A stretch of DNA of 23,595 nt from SAR202 cluster bacterium (GTDB lineage Bacteria; Chloroflexota; Dehalococcoidia; SAR202; CAJWER01), in assembly GCA_030740335.1 (NCBI GenBank), contig JASLXL010000181.1:1-23595 (forward strand). Reading direction: 5' to 3'. The notes under the pieces are model-generated. The model was given only the letters and a program-made list of their open reading frames with translations, made no database searches and was not told the DNA's origin. This document shows, piece after piece, positions 1 to 8,451 of the stretch. Position 1 is the stretch's first letter, and each line of letters opens with the position of its first letter. A program made the translations under genes and the position numbers.

Positions 1-394
1 GCTCGGGCTCAGGCTCGGGCTCGGGCTCAGGCTCAGGCTCTGGCTCGGTAGTCTCTGCAATGATGACGTCCGGCTCTGACGGAGCATCCTCCACAACCGT
101 CGGCTCTTCAATCGCAATGTCTTCTGGCTGCAACTCGGCGATCTCTTCGCGTTTGAGCACCTCGACCAGCCTCCAGCGCTTGGTCTTTGAATAGGGCCGC
201 GACTCGATGACCTTTACCAAATCTCCGATAATGGCGGTGTTGCTCTCATCGTGAACATTAAATTTGGAACTCCGCCTGATCGGCCTCTTATACAGAGGAT
301 GAGGGCGGCGCCACTCAAAGAGCACGACAACGGACTTGTCCGTCTTGTCCCTTATTACGCGGCCGACTCTAATCTTGCGTTTTTCGAAGCTCAT
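1..394 (-). CDS. rpsQ: 30S ribosomal protein S17 (3' end cut by window edge), with Glu-Pro repeat tail
   Basis: Primary 16S rRNA-binding protein of the small subunit. Reading from the ATG at 392-394, residues 1-80 match the S17 core: [12 protein letters not shown] at 13-24, H-P-L-Y-K at 32-36, H-D-E at 48-50 and [10 protein letters not shown] at 69-78. S17 normally ends near here at about 80-90 residues. This frame instead stays open for at least 50 more residues, first an acidic stretch and then seven Glu-Pro units before the window ends; no stop is reached. The start overlaps the rpmC stop as ATGA, implying translational coupling. The core assignment is firm. The tail is seen directly, but its end, purpose and prevalence are unknown. 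Confidence 0.95.
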   Translation of the reverse strand, partial: MSFEKRKIRVGRVIRDKTDKSVVVLFEWRRPHPLYKRPIRRSSKFNVHDESNTAIIGDLVKVIESRPYSKTKRWRLVEVLKREEIAELQPEDIAIEEPTVVEDAPSEPDVIIAETTEPEPEPEPEPEPEPE

Positions 395-594
395 TGCGCG
401 GCCTGGGCCAACTCCCTTTCCCGAATCACGGTGTTGATCCTGGCTACACGCTTGCGAGCTCTCCGGATTTCGGTCACGTCAGCCAATTGCATCGTGGCCG
501 CCCGGAATCGAAGGTTCATGAGCTCGCGCTTGGTAGCGTCAAACTCGCCTGCCAGGTCCTCATCTATTAATGCCCTAATATCGTCGATTTCCAT
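391..594 (-). CDS. rpmC: 50S ribosomal protein L29
   Basis: Small helical 23S rRNA-binding protein near the peptide exit tunnel and a docking site for trigger factor and SRP in the family. The 67-residue product has the usual length and the family pattern: an N-terminal helix, then [10 protein letters not shown] at 24-33, then a basic [10 protein letters not shown] segment that normally precedes the end. It sits in the conserved L16-L29-S17 order and overlaps rpsQ by ATGA. Unusually, 174 nt separate it from rplP upstream, where these genes are typically adjacent. A purine-rich GGAAGGCGGAAG directly precedes the ATG and can serve as ribosome-binding site. Confidence 0.96.
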   Translation of the reverse strand: MEIDDIRALIDEDLAGEFDATKRELMNLRFRAATMQLADVTEIRRARKRVARINTVIRERELAQAAQ

Positions 595-768
595 CTTCCG
601 CCTTCCATTTCCAACGATTCGACCGGCGGGCTTCCTGGGATCACCTACTGGTAATCGTGTCAGCCCATGACTCTCAATTAGATCGACAATTTAATTCGTC
701 TGCACGACATATACGGTTGTCCGGCCATTCAAAACCGAGCAACCCTCCTCAAAAGCCGATCCCAAGAC
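595..768 (-). other. Long rplP-rpmC spacer with a small stem-loop
   Basis: This 174-nt spacer lies inside an otherwise tightly packed ribosomal operon. It contains no convincing ORF on either strand. On the minus-strand RNA, positions 639-656 can form a 7-bp hairpin (GATTACC, loop AGTA, GGTGATC) with one G-U pair. The same bases would have an A-C mismatch in plus-strand RNA, which favours a role in the operon transcript. There is no U tract, so it is not a classical terminator. No good -35/-10 pair was found. It may be a processing or attenuation element, or simply inserted neutral sequence. Confidence 0.3.
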
Positions 769-1182
769 CTAGAATTCACTCTTCCTTACGACCTTTGTTC
801 CTATCGGAAGCTTTGCAGATGCCAGCTTCAAAGCTTCCACCGCATCGTCCTCCGGAACTCCGGCCATCTCAAACAGGACGCGACCGGGGCGTACCACTGC
901 TACCCAATGGTCTACGGGGCCTTTACCCTTGCCCATCCTGGTCTCAGCGGCTCTTAATGTAACCGATTTGTCCGGAAAAACGCGTATCCAGATCTTCCCG
1001 CCCCTACGGGCGTAGCGCGTGATAACACGTCGGGCGGCTTCAATTTGCCTGGATGTGATCCAGGCTGGCTCGGTGGCCTTCAGTCCGTACTCGCCAAAGC
1101 TTATAGCGCTTCCGGCGATGGCGAGACCTTTACGCCGTCCCCGGTGTTTGTTCCTGTACTTGACCCTCCGCGGCTGGAGCAT
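769..1182 (-). CDS. rplP: 50S ribosomal protein L16
   Basis: Large-subunit protein that organises 23S rRNA near the A-site tRNA elbow. The 137-residue product starts with the diagnostic M-L-x-P-x-R-V-K-Y-R-x-x-H-R-G-R and carries S-F-G-E-Y-G-L-K-A near residue 28, R-Q-I-E-A-A-R-R near 45 and the R-M-G-K-G-K-G segment near 83. Length and ends are typical. Its first 17 codons lie inside the 3' end of rpsC in a different frame (53-nt overlap), so initiation must occur within translated rpsC sequence. The start is fixed by the conserved N-terminus. Confidence 0.97.
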   Translation of the reverse strand: MLQPRRVKYRNKHRGRRKGLAIAGSAISFGEYGLKATEPAWITSRQIEAARRVITRYARRGGKIWIRVFPDKSVTLRAAETRMGKGKGPVDHWVAVVRPGRVLFEMAGVPEDDAVEALKLASAKLPIGTKVVRKSEF

Positions 1183-1885
1183 CTTCCGCTACCTCTATTT
1201 CCGGCTTAACCGTCACTGCAATTGGAGCCAATTCTTCGTCATGCTCGACAGGAACAGGAAGGATTTCGCCCTTGTATATCCATACTTTGACGCCTATGCG
1301 TCCATAGTCCGTGGCAGCCTCGGCAATCGCGAAATCGATATCTGCACGGAGAGTATGAAGGGGCACTCTGCCCTCCCTTGCCTCCTCCTTGCGCGCAATG
1401 TCAGCGCCCCCGAGTCTTCCCGAGGCCTTGATCTTCACGCCCTGAGCTCCAGACTGCATGGTACGCCCAACGGCCTGTCTTATCGCCCTGCGATATGCGA
1501 TGCGTCGCACCAGCTGATCAGCAATGCTTCTCGCCACCAAGTACGCATCTAACTCAGGGTGTCGAATCTCTTGAACGTCCAGGCGGGCTCGCCTCTCAGT
1601 GAGTGATTCCAGAACCTTTCTGAGTTCCTCCACCTTTTGACCACCTCGCCCAATGACGATCCCTGGCCTGGCGGTGTGGACCATTATGGTCACATCGCTA
1701 GAGCCACGTTCGATATCAACTCTCGATATCCCGGCGTCGGGCGATGAGTCGTATACCGTCTTGCGGATGTTAATGTCCTCGGAGACCAGTTTCCGGTACT
1801 CTTCGGGTTTTGTGGCAAACCACTTGGCCTGCCAATCCTTGATTACTCCGAGGCGGAATCCTGTTGGATGTGTCTTATTCCCCAA
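1130..1885 (-). CDS. rpsC: 30S ribosomal protein S3 with acidic C-terminal tail
   Basis: Forms part of the mRNA entry channel and its helicase activity. The product has the family opening G-N-K-T-H-P-x-G-F-R-L-G, the KH-domain G-R-G-G-Q motif (V-I-G-R-G-G) and the C-terminal [10 protein letters not shown] choose TTG at 1885: it yields the canonical N-terminus, and GAGGGG lies 7 nt upstream, whereas an in-frame ATG at 1900 lacks a ribosome-binding site and adds five non-conserved residues. This start lies inside the end of rplV. The product is 251 residues. After the conserved end there is an acidic, Pro/Glu/Ala-rich tail of about 40 residues, the last part of which overlaps rplP by 53 nt. Confidence 0.95.
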   Translation of the reverse strand: MGNKTHPTGFRLGVIKDWQAKWFATKPEEYRKLVSEDINIRKTVYDSSPDAGISRVDIERGSSDVTIMVHTARPGIVIGRGGQKVEELRKVLESLTERRARLDVQEIRHPELDAYLVARSIADQLVRRIAYRRAIRQAVGRTMQSGAQGVKIKASGRLGGADIARKEEAREGRVPLHTLRADIDFAIAEAATDYGRIGVKVWIYKGEILPVPVEHDEELAPIAVTVKPEIEVAEDAPAAEGQVQEQTPGTA

Positions 1886-2222
1886 TTTCAGTCCCCTCAT
1901 CAACCGCAACGGTAATATGGCTGCTGTTTCGGAATATACTGGCTCCGCGTCCACGTGCTCGGGCCCTAAAACGCTTGAGCCTAGGGGCCTGATTGGCGTA
2001 AGCCTCAACAATATTCAGTTCCCCCGTCCGTGCCAGCAGCTCGTTCTCTGCATTGGCAGTGGCGGACTTAACGGCCTTCGCTACGTGGGCGGCCGCAGGG
2101 GATGGCATGAAACGGAGCATATCCAAAGCCTGTTCCGCGTTCATTCCCCGCACCAGGTCGAGTATCGGCCTGACTTTGCCCACCGGGGTACCTGTATTAA
2201 TTATGGTCGCCTTGACAGCCAC
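1875..2222 (-). CDS. rplV: 50S ribosomal protein L22
   Basis: L22 lines the peptide exit tunnel with a long beta-hairpin. The 115-residue product shows the family features: the early V-R-P-I-L-D-L-V-R-G segment at about 18-27, N-A-E-N near 57-60, and the hairpin-tip P-R-L-K-R-F-R-A-R-A-R-G-R near 80-92, followed by a S-H-I-T-V-A-V strand. It starts with GTG at 2220-2222. Its 3' end overlaps the start of rpsC by 11 nt, indicating translational coupling. It lies between rpsS and rpsC, the canonical order. Confidence 0.97.
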   Translation of the reverse strand: MAVKATIINTGTPVGKVRPILDLVRGMNAEQALDMLRFMPSPAAAHVAKAVKSATANAENELLARTGELNIVEAYANQAPRLKRFRARARGRGASIFRNSSHITVAVDEGTEIGE

Positions 2223-2273
2223 GATATTTTACCTAACCCTCGAAATTCGGAACGTACCGCTAACCTTTACCGA

Positions 2274-2558
2274 CTACTCCGGCGTCGAAATCCGCTCGGA
2301 TCGAGAGGAGTGCCCGCGGAACGTCCGCGTCGGCGCAAACTCACCCAGCCTGTGGCCCACCATATTTTCAGCGATGAACACAGGGACATGGCGGCGACCG
2401 TCATGGACGGCGATGGTCAGGCCGAGCATATCCGGCATGATCATCGAGGCCCTAGACCAGGTCTTGATAGCTACTTTGCCAGTTGCTCGTCGAGCCGCAT
2501 CCACCTTCTTGGCGAGCTTGGCATCGACGAACGGCCCCTTTTTTATAGACCTAGACAT
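2274..2558 (-). CDS. rpsS: 30S ribosomal protein S19
   Basis: Head protein of the small subunit that works with S13 near the A site. The 94-residue product begins [12 protein letters not shown] and carries I-K-T-W-S-R-A-S at about 31-38, the H-x-G-R-x-H-V-P-V segment (H-D-G-R-R-H-V-P-V) and [11 protein letters not shown], all hallmarks of S19. An AGGGGG lies just upstream of the ATG. It is 9 nt downstream of rplB and followed after 51 nt by rplV. Confidence 0.97.
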   Translation of the reverse strand: MSRSIKKGPFVDAKLAKKVDAARRATGKVAIKTWSRASMIMPDMLGLTIAVHDGRRHVPVFIAENMVGHRLGEFAPTRTFRGHSSRSERISTPE

Positions 2559-2567
2559 TCGCGCCCC

Positions 2568-3398
2568 CTACCTCTTGCCTCTTCGTGTGACGATCATTCT
2601 ATCGGTCGACTTGTTCTTGCGTGTTCGATAGCCCAGAGCAGGCTTGCCCCACGGGGTCTTAGGAGAGGGCATTCCGATCGGGGACCGGCCTTCACCACCA
2701 CCGTGCGGATGGTCCCTGGGATTCATTACGACTCCCCTAACCGACGGTCTCCGGCCCATGTGGCGGCTTCTACCTGCCTTGCCCAACTTGACATTCTTGT
2801 GATCGACCGCACCAACCTGACCTACCGTGGCCATGCACTCACTCAGTATTTGGCGCACCTCTCCGGAGGGGAGCCTGATCAACGTATAGCGATCTTCCTT
2901 TGCCAGTATCTGCGCGGAAGCACCAGCGCTGCGCACCATCTGAGCGCCTCTTCCAACCTTCATCTCAATGTTATGAACCAAAGTGCCGTTCGGGATGGCC
3001 TTCAAGGGCAACGCGTTGCCGAGTCGGACCTCTGAGCTCTCACCGGCGGCCACAGGATCTCCAACCTTGAGGCCGTTGGGCGCTACGATGTAGCGCCAAT
3101 CGCCGTCTCTATACTTGATTAACGCGATCCTTGAGGATCGGTTCGGATCATACTCAATGGACGTGACCTCTCCGGGCACGCCGGCCTTGTCCCGCTTGAA
3201 GTCGATGACACGGAACCGGCGTTTGTGGCCACCGCCACGATGCCTTACAGTCATCCTCCCGTGCCTAGCCCTACCTGCCCGCTGCTTGAGCGGCTTGAGA
3301 AGAGACTTCTTGGGCTCGCGACGTGTGACGTCGTCGCTCGTCATGAATACGGCGCCGCGCCTGCCCGGCGTTGTCGGTTTTGCTCGTTTCAGTGGCAT
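2568..3398 (-). CDS. rplB: 50S ribosomal protein L2
   Basis: Primary rRNA-binding protein required for subunit association and peptidyl-transferase assembly. The 276-residue product has the expected length (family about 275). Visible motifs: K-P-T-T-P-G-R-R near the N-terminus, [10 protein letters not shown] near residue 52, [12 protein letters not shown], and the C-terminal signature [12 protein letters not shown] with the critical His of the PHGGGEGR loop. An upstream in-frame extension to 3461 exists but runs into rplW and matches no L2. The ATG at 3396-3398 shares its A with the rplW stop (TGATG), fixing the start. Confidence 0.97.
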   Translation of the reverse strand: MPLKRAKPTTPGRRGAVFMTSDDVTRREPKKSLLKPLKQRAGRARHGRMTVRHRGGGHKRRFRVIDFKRDKAGVPGEVTSIEYDPNRSSRIALIKYRDGDWRYIVAPNGLKVGDPVAAGESSEVRLGNALPLKAIPNGTLVHNIEMKVGRGAQMVRSAGASAQILAKEDRYTLIRLPSGEVRQILSECMATVGQVGAVDHKNVKLGKAGRSRHMGRRPSVRGVVMNPRDHPHGGGEGRSPIGMPSPKTPWGKPALGYRTRKNKSTDRMIVTRRGKR

Positions 3399-3682
3399 CA
3401 GACGCCCTCGAAAATAGTAATTGTTTCGCCAGGGGCAAGGATCACAATGGCCTTCTTCCACGACTTCTGCATGACCAGTCGAGGGCCGAAGCGCTTGGGC
3501 TTGCCCTTCATGTTCATCGTGTTGACCTTCACCACTTTTACATCGAAGGCCGATTCTACCGCCCGCTTGATATCGTGTTTGGTGGCTCTCACAGACACCT
3601 CGAAAGCATACCGTCCCTGCTCTTGCAGAAGCGTTGACTTCTCTGTGACTATCGGCCTTCTCAAAATGTCGAAGCTGTTCAT
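3398..3682 (-). CDS. rplW: 50S ribosomal protein L23
   Basis: Tunnel-exit protein contacted by trigger factor and SRP. The 94-residue product contains R-R-P-I-V-T-E-K-S near residues 8-16, the F-E-V-x-x-x-A-T-K-x-x-I-K-R-A-V-E core, and [12 protein letters not shown] near 54-65, all diagnostic for bacterial L23. Length is typical. It is 12 nt from the rplD stop and overlaps rplB by one base. Confidence 0.97.
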   Translation of the reverse strand: MNSFDILRRPIVTEKSTLLQEQGRYAFEVSVRATKHDIKRAVESAFDVKVVKVNTMNMKGKPKRFGPRLVMQKSWKKAIVILAPGETITIFEGV

Positions 3683-3694
3683 ATTACGTGGTCC

Positions 3695-4357
3695 TTAGGC
3701 CACTGCACCTGTGCGGTCACGACGACTGTGCCGAGCTCCGCCCCAGGTCTCCTCGGCCTTACGGACCGCCTCAACCGTCATGATGACCGTGCGATGATTC
3801 ATCAGGTCCAGGGCATTGAGCAGCGACGCAGGCAAGGTCTTCAGTTTCTGTATATTTCGAGAAGCAGCCAAAAAGTCCGCGCCTGCGCCATCCACCACGA
3901 GCAGCACTGAGGAGGTCACGTCGAGCGCTCCCAAGACCTGCGCCATTTCCGCAGTTCTGGGCTGATCAAGGTTGAAGTTATCGATGACGATCAACTCCCC
4001 ATCACGAACCTTGTCCGAAAGGACCGAAACTAGGGCCAACCGCCTCATGCGTTTCGGCGTGCGCTGTCGATAGCTTCTCGGGTGTGGCCCAAAGACTACA
4101 CCACCGCCTCGCCAGTTTGGGGCTCTGATCGAGCCAGCCCTAGCCGAACCCGTACCCTTCTGGGGTCGTGGTTTACTACCGCCTCCGGAGACCCTGCCAC
4201 GAGTCTTCGTGTCGGACGTCCCCTGTCGTTGGTTGGCAAGCTGACCAACCGTTACCTGGTGGACTAGCGCCTCATTGCGGGGCGCGTCGAAAACATCGTC
4301 GCGGACGTCTATGTCCCGGACGGTGCCTCCCTGAATATTCTGTACAGTAAGCTTCAC
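3695..4357 (-). CDS. rplD: 50S ribosomal protein L4
   Basis: L4 lines the exit tunnel and in some bacteria autoregulates the S10 operon. Motifs: N-E-A-L-V-H-Q-V, R-Q-G-T-x-x-T-K-T-R-G-x-V-S-G-G-G, K-P-x-x-Q-K-G-T-G-x-A-R-x-G-S, and the C-terminal dinucleotide-fold-like half ending near V-I-M-T-V-E-A-V-R-K. I choose GTG at 4355-4357 (220 residues): it gives an M-K-L-T-V-Q-N opening, overlaps the rplC stop as GTGA, and has GGAGG 11 nt upstream. An ATG at 4375 would add six residues and overlap rplC by 22 nt with little ribosome-binding signal. Both are possible, but the GTG is preferred. No S10-leader structure was recognised. Confidence 0.93.
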   Translation of the reverse strand: MKLTVQNIQGGTVRDIDVRDDVFDAPRNEALVHQVTVGQLANQRQGTSDTKTRGRVSGGGSKPRPQKGTGSARAGSIRAPNWRGGGVVFGPHPRSYRQRTPKRMRRLALVSVLSDKVRDGELIVIDNFNLDQPRTAEMAQVLGALDVTSSVLLVVDGAGADFLAASRNIQKLKTLPASLLNALDLMNHRTVIMTVEAVRKAEETWGGARHSRRDRTGAVA

Positions 4358-4992
4358 TCTGAACGCTGCCTCCATTCCGACTTGCGAATGATGACCAGGG
4401 AGTTGTGGGCTCCGGGGACCGACCCTTTCACGAAAAGCAGGTTGCGATCCAAATCGGCGCTCACCACCTGGAGGTTGCGCACGGTGAAACGAGAGTTACC
4501 CATGTGACCGGCCATCCTATGGCCCTTGATCACCCTGCCAGGCGTGGTACCCGCGCCGATGGAGCCTGGAGCTCGGTGGCGGTCAGACTGGCCGTGGGTC
4601 TTTGGCCCACCGTGGAAACCGTGTCTTTTAACGCCTCCCGCGAAGCCTCTCCCCTTGGAGAGTCCCACGGCGTCGATCTTCTGGCCCACCTCAAACATAC
4701 TTAGGTCGAGACTCTGACCTACCTCATACTCAGAGATATCCTCGGCATCCACCTCTCGCAGGTGCCGGAACAGACTTCCGGCACCATCAAGATGACCCTT
4801 CCGGGGCTTGTTGAGACGCTTTATCGTCTCAAATCCCAACTGCACGGCCTCATAGCCGTCCTTGTCTTTGGTCTTCACCTGGGTTACGACGCAGGGCCCT
4901 ACCTCAACGGCGGTAACGCCTACGGTGTCACCACTCTCGGTAAAGAGCTGGGTTGTGCCTATCTTTTTCCCAATCAGTGATCTAACTGGCAT
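4354..4992 (-). CDS. rplC: 50S ribosomal protein L3
   Basis: L3 reaches the peptidyl-transferase centre and initiates 50S assembly. The 212-residue product carries L-I-G-K-K-I-G-T-T-Q near the start, Y-E-A-V-Q-L-G-F near 47, the S-K-G-R-G-F-A-G-G-V-K-R-H-G-F-H-G-G segment near 112, and G-R-V-I-K-G-H-R-M-A-G-H-M-G that includes the normally hydroxylated/methylated Gln/Met-neighbour region of the central extension. Length is normal. It follows rpsJ by 7 nt and overlaps rplD by 4 nt. Confidence 0.97.
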   Translation of the reverse strand: MPVRSLIGKKIGTTQLFTESGDTVGVTAVEVGPCVVTQVKTKDKDGYEAVQLGFETIKRLNKPRKGHLDGAGSLFRHLREVDAEDISEYEVGQSLDLSMFEVGQKIDAVGLSKGRGFAGGVKRHGFHGGPKTHGQSDRHRAPGSIGAGTTPGRVIKGHRMAGHMGNSRFTVRNLQVVSADLDRNLLFVKGSVPGAHNSLVIIRKSEWRQRSE

Positions 4993-4999
4993 AATCCCA

Positions 5000-5314
5000 C
5001 TATATCTTCATGGTTATGTGAACGCCTGCCGGCACGTTCAATCTGGTCAACGAATCGACAGTTTTCGGAGAGGGCTCAAGTATGTCAATCAGACGATTAT
5101 GAGTCCTCAACTCAAAGTGCTCTCGCGAATCCTTAAATACATGTGGCGACCGGATCACACAAAAGCGCTTGATGGTGGTCGGCATCGGTACAGGGCCGGC
5201 CACCTGGGCTCCAGTGCGTTCCGCAGCTTCGACAATCTGCCCGGCCCAAAGGTCAAGGATCCGATGGTCAAAAGCCTTAAGAATAATACGTATTTTTTGT
5301 CTAGCTATCGTCAA
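5000..5314 (-). CDS. rpsJ: 30S ribosomal protein S10 / NusE
   Basis: Small-subunit head protein that also acts as NusE in antitermination. The 104-residue product has [12 protein letters not shown] near the start, [18 protein letters not shown] near 41-57, [10 protein letters not shown] and the C-terminal [12 protein letters not shown]. The start is TTG at 5312-5314, supported by GGAGG nine nt upstream and the conserved N-terminus. It directly follows fusA with a 23-nt gap. tuf, which often sits between fusA and rpsJ, is absent here. Confidence 0.96.
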   Translation of the reverse strand: MTIARQKIRIILKAFDHRILDLWAGQIVEAAERTGAQVAGPVPMPTTIKRFCVIRSPHVFKDSREHFELRTHNRLIDILEPSPKTVDSLTRLNVPAGVHITMKI

Positions 5315-5337
5315 GCCGATAATCCTCCGCGTGGGGC

Positions 5338-7392
5338 CTAGGCGGCCGCCACCGCTGCCGGTGCCTCTTGGTAGTTGTCGAATTCCAGTGAGTAGCTAGC
5401 ACGCCCCTGAGTGAGTGAACGCAATGTGCCTGCGTAGCCGAAGCTTTCGCCCAGCGGGACGGTGGCACGAACATCCTGGATTTCTCCTTGACCCTCTATG
5501 TTCTGGATGTTGGCGCGTCGGCGACCCAGGTCACCAAGAACCTCGCCCAGGAATTCCCCAGGAGTCACTATCTCTGCCTTCATCACCGGCTCGAGGAGCA
5601 CGGGCTTGGCTCTTCGCATCGCCTCTTTCACAGCCATCGAACCCGCCACCCTGAACGCCATCTCAGATGAGTCAACCTCGTGGAACTTGCCGTCGATCAG
5701 GGTAACCTTGGCATCGAGCACTGGGTAACCTGCCAGAGGGCCGACCGCCAGAGCATCGCGAACACCCTTCTCAACTGAAGGGATATACTCGCGGGGGACT
5801 GACCCTCCCCTCACCTTGTCTTCGAACACGAATCCTGAACCTCGTGCGCCCGGCTCGATCTCGATTAGAACCTGAGCGAACTGCCCATGTCCACCTGTTT
5901 GACGAACCAAGCGACCCTCTGCCATTGCATGGGTTCTAAGAGCCTCACGATAGGCAACCTTTGGCCTGCCTACGTTGCACTCTACCTTATACTCGCGCAG
6001 CATTCTGTCAACGATGATGTCGAGATGGAGTTCCCCCATCCCAGACAGGATAGTCTGACCCACCTCTTCGTTGAACTTCACCTTGAGAGTAGGATCTTCG
6101 TCGGCCAATTTGGCGAGGGCCTCAACCAGTCGGTCTTGCTCCGCACGGGTTTTGGGTTCGACGGCTACAGACATCACTGGGTCAGGGAATACAATTGTCT
6201 CGAGAACGATCGGTTCGTTCTCGTCGCAGAAAGTGTCACCTGTGGATGCGTTCTTTGCGCCTACCGCGGCGACGATGTCGCCAACACTAACTTCTTCCAG
6301 GTCCACTCGGCTTTGTGCATGCATCCTTACTATCCGGCCGAGCCGTTCGCGCTTGCCAGAGGTAGAGTTCAGGAGCATCGACCCGGTCTTGATTTTTCCT
6401 GAGTAGACCCTGAAGTAGACCAGTCGTCCTATAAAGGGATCGGCCACTGCCTTGAATACCAGGGCAGAGAATGGAGCATCCACGCTGGGCTCACGAGTAA
6501 TATCATGACCGTTTTTGTAGCCTTTACCCTGGGCCGATGGCACGTCTACGGGCGAGGGCAGATAGTCCCCGATAGCGTCGAGCAGTGGCTGGATCCCTCG
6601 GTTTCTGAGCGCGCTGCCGCACATCACGGGCACCAACTTGTAAGCTATGGTGGCCTTGCGCAGGACGGTTTTTATCTCTTCCTTACTTATTTTTTCGCCT
6701 TCGAGGTACTTGATAATCAACTCATCATCGGTCTCAGCGATCCGTTCGATCATCGTCTCACGATAAGCACTGGCCTGCTCGATGTACTCGTCTGGGATCG
6801 GGACTACCTCGGGCGTGTACGGCTCTTGATCACTGAAGATAAGAGCCTTTTCTTCGACAAGATCGACAACGCCAACGAAGTCGTCCTCGCTGCCCATGGG
6901 CATTTGAATGGCTACGGGGCTGGCTTGAAGGCGATGCCTGATGCTATCAATGGTCCGGTCGAATCCGGCGCCCACTCGGTCCATTTTGTTTACGAAACAA
7001 ATCCTTGGGACTCCGTAGCGGTCAGCCTGACGCCAAACGGTCTCGGACTGCGGTTCGACACCTGAGACGGCGTCAAATATCACCACTCCGCCATCTAGAA
7101 TCCTAAGGCTTCTCTCGACCTCGGCCGTAAAGTCGACGTGGCCGGGCGTGTCGATGATGTTAATTTCGTAGTCATTCCAATCGCACGTAGTGGCGGCGGA
7201 CGTGATCGTAATGCCACGCTCCCGCTCTTGCGCCATCCAGTCCATCGTCGCTGTACCGTCGTCAATGGATCCGATTTTGTGGATGCGACCAGCGAAGTAG
7301 AGCACGCGTTCAGTGACTGTGGTCTTGCCAGCGTCAATGTGAGCGATGAACCCAATATTACGTGTTGATTCTAGGGTTGAGGTGGGAAACAT
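5338..7392 (-). CDS. fusA: Elongation factor G
   Basis: Ribosomal translocase GTPase, cytoplasmic. The 684-residue product shows G1 A-H-I-D-A-G-K-T (17-24), switch/G2 R-G-I-T-I-T-S-A (59-66), G3 D-T-P-G-H (81-85) and G4 N-K-M-D (135-138). Domains II-V follow, including the domain [10 protein letters not shown] loop and a C-terminal G-x-R-R-x-x-I-Q domain V region. The open frame extends upstream to 7587 within rpsG, but the ATG at 7390-7392 gives the expected M-x-x-x-x-x-L-x-x-x-R-N-I-G start and a family-typical length. The ribosome-binding site is weak, consistent with coupling to rpsG 19 nt upstream. The residue pattern looks like housekeeping EF-G1 rather than an accessory EF-G2 or TetM-type protein. 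Confidence 0.97.
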   Translation of the reverse strand: MFPTSTLESTRNIGFIAHIDAGKTTVTERVLYFAGRIHKIGSIDDGTATMDWMAQERERGITITSAATTCDWNDYEINIIDTPGHVDFTAEVERSLRILDGGVVIFDAVSGVEPQSETVWRQADRYGVPRICFVNKMDRVGAGFDRTIDSIRHRLQASPVAIQMPMGSEDDFVGVVDLVEEKALIFSDQEPYTPEVVPIPDEYIEQASAYRETMIERIAETDDELIIKYLEGEKISKEEIKTVLRKATIAYKLVPVMCGSALRNRGIQPLLDAIGDYLPSPVDVPSAQGKGYKNGHDITREPSVDAPFSALVFKAVADPFIGRLVYFRVYSGKIKTGSMLLNSTSGKRERLGRIVRMHAQSRVDLEEVSVGDIVAAVGAKNASTGDTFCDENEPIVLETIVFPDPVMSVAVEPKTRAEQDRLVEALAKLADEDPTLKVKFNEEVGQTILSGMGELHLDIIVDRMLREYKVECNVGRPKVAYREALRTHAMAEGRLVRQTGGHGQFAQVLIEIEPGARGSGFVFEDKVRGGSVPREYIPSVEKGVRDALAVGPLAGYPVLDAKVTLIDGKFHEVDSSEMAFRVAGSMAVKEAMRRAKPVLLEPVMKAEIVTPGEFLGEVLGDLGRRRANIQNIEGQGEIQDVRATVPLGESFGYAGTLRSLTQGRASYSLEFDNYQEAPAAVAAA

Positions 7393-7411
7393 AATCGGTG
7401 CTTCGATGGAC

Positions 7412-7882
7412 CTACCACTTGTAATGGGCGAATGCGCGGTTCGCATCGGCCATTCTATGGAGGTCCTCCTTCCTCTTGACTGCGTTGCCCTGGCCTCTGG
7501 ATGCTTCCAGGAATTCCTGTGCAAGGAACTCTGCCATGGGGCGACCGGACTTGCCGCGAGCGGACGAGATGATCCACCGCATGGCAAGGGTAGTCTGCTG
7601 AGACGCGCCTATGTCCGTGGGCACCTGGTAGGTCGTTCCGCCTACGCGACGAGACTTGACCTGGACCTGCGGCATTGCGTTTCTAATCGCGTGCTGAAAT
7701 ACCTCAAGGCCGGGACGGTGCGCCTCGTCCTCGATACGGTCGAGGGCTTGATAGACTATTCGCTGGGCGGTCGTGCGCTTGCCACCGAGCATCACTTTGT
7801 TAATGAACCTCGATAGCTCGATACTGCCGAACCTGGGGTCCGGAGTAATCTTGCGCTTCACTGCCCTTCGTCGTCGCGACAT
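7412..7882 (-). CDS. rpsG: 30S ribosomal protein S7
   Basis: Primary 16S rRNA-binding protein that nucleates the head domain and contacts E-site tRNA. The 156-residue product starts M-S-R-R-R-R-A and has P-D-P-R-F-G-S, F-I-N-K-V-M-L-x-G-K-R, the [11 protein letters not shown] hairpin near 78-88, and the C-terminal [19 protein letters not shown] family ending. Length is standard. It follows rpsL by 48 nt. S7 represses the str operon in E. coli through this spacer, but no comparable structure was identified here. Confidence 0.97.
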   Translation of the reverse strand: MSRRRRAVKRKITPDPRFGSIELSRFINKVMLGGKRTTAQRIVYQALDRIEDEAHRPGLEVFQHAIRNAMPQVQVKSRRVGGTTYQVPTDIGASQQTTLAMRWIISSARGKSGRPMAEFLAQEFLEASRGQGNAVKRKEDLHRMADANRAFAHYKW

Positions 7883-7930
7883 CTGCTTAATTCCCTACTT
7901 TGATATATTCGAGGTCTGTGTCGGCCGACC

Positions 7931-8341
7931 CTACGACTTCTTGCTACCGTACTTGCTGCGCCCACGCTTTCGCTCATCGACACCGGCAGTGTCGAGAGCA
8001 CCGCGAACAATGTGGTATCGCACACCCGGCAGGTCCTTGACCCTGCCGCCGCGGATGAGTACCACTGAATGCTCCTGTAGGTTGTGGCCTTCACCCGGGA
8101 TGTAGGCCGTGACCTCCATTCCATTCGTCAGCCTCACACGGGCAACCTTCCGAAGCGCCGAGTTGGGCTTCTTCGGTGTCTGAGTCCTGACCTGAATACA
8201 TACCCCTCGCTTCTGAGGAGACCCACTATTCCGGATCGACTTGTTTTTCAGCGAGTTGAATATGTACCTAAGGGCAGGTGCCTTATCTTTTAGGCGCTTG
8301 GACTTTCGTCCCTTACGAACTAACTGGCTAGCGGTCGGCAT
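7931..8341 (-). CDS. rpsL: 30S ribosomal protein S12
   Basis: Decoding-centre protein and first gene of the operon. The 136-residue product has Q-L-V-R-K-G-R near the start, P-Q-K-R-G-V-C, the conserved [11 protein letters not shown] loop and [10 protein letters not shown] followed by [14 protein letters not shown]. The two lysines that decide streptomycin response in the family (in PKKPNS and GRVKDLPG) are wild type. Between residues about 25 and 40 there is an insertion relative to the E. coli protein, a feature known in Gram-positive-type S12. GAGAGGGAG lies just upstream of the ATG, downstream of a strong promoter at 8422-8451. Confidence 0.97.
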   Translation of the reverse strand: MPTASQLVRKGRKSKRLKDKAPALRYIFNSLKNKSIRNSGSPQKRGVCIQVRTQTPKKPNSALRKVARVRLTNGMEVTAYIPGEGHNLQEHSVVLIRGGRVKDLPGVRYHIVRGALDTAGVDERKRGRSKYGSKKS

Positions 8342-8421
8342 TGACTCCCTCTCAATTGGCCGGGCTGCACCTTCTGTGGCGCAGGTTAACCCTACACGCC
8401 CAATTCGGGCGACAAGAGGTG

Positions 8422-8451
8422 ATTATACCCTCTGCCAGATCAGGGTGTCAA
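8422..8451 (-). promoter_or_regulatory. Consensus sigma70 promoter of the rpsL operon
   Basis: On the minus strand, TTGACA (8446-8451) is followed after 18 nt by TATAAT (8422-8427), a perfect match to both housekeeping hexamers. It lies about 80 nt upstream of the rpsL ATG and points into the ribosomal operon. A 5-bp hairpin (CGCCC, loop GAATT, GGGCG, 8397-8411) covers the predicted transcription start and early leader. Confidence 0.85.

Noticed and set aside
1653..3035. Long 460-residue plus-strand open frame opposite rplV, rpsS, rplB and rpsC
   Set aside because: It is the antisense shadow of well-identified ribosomal genes, is rich in Arg, His and Ser, and matches no family.
7393..7587. 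N-terminal extension of EF-G into rpsG
   Set aside because: The extra 65 residues match no EF-G and lie within rpsG; the ATG at 7392 gives the family N-terminus.
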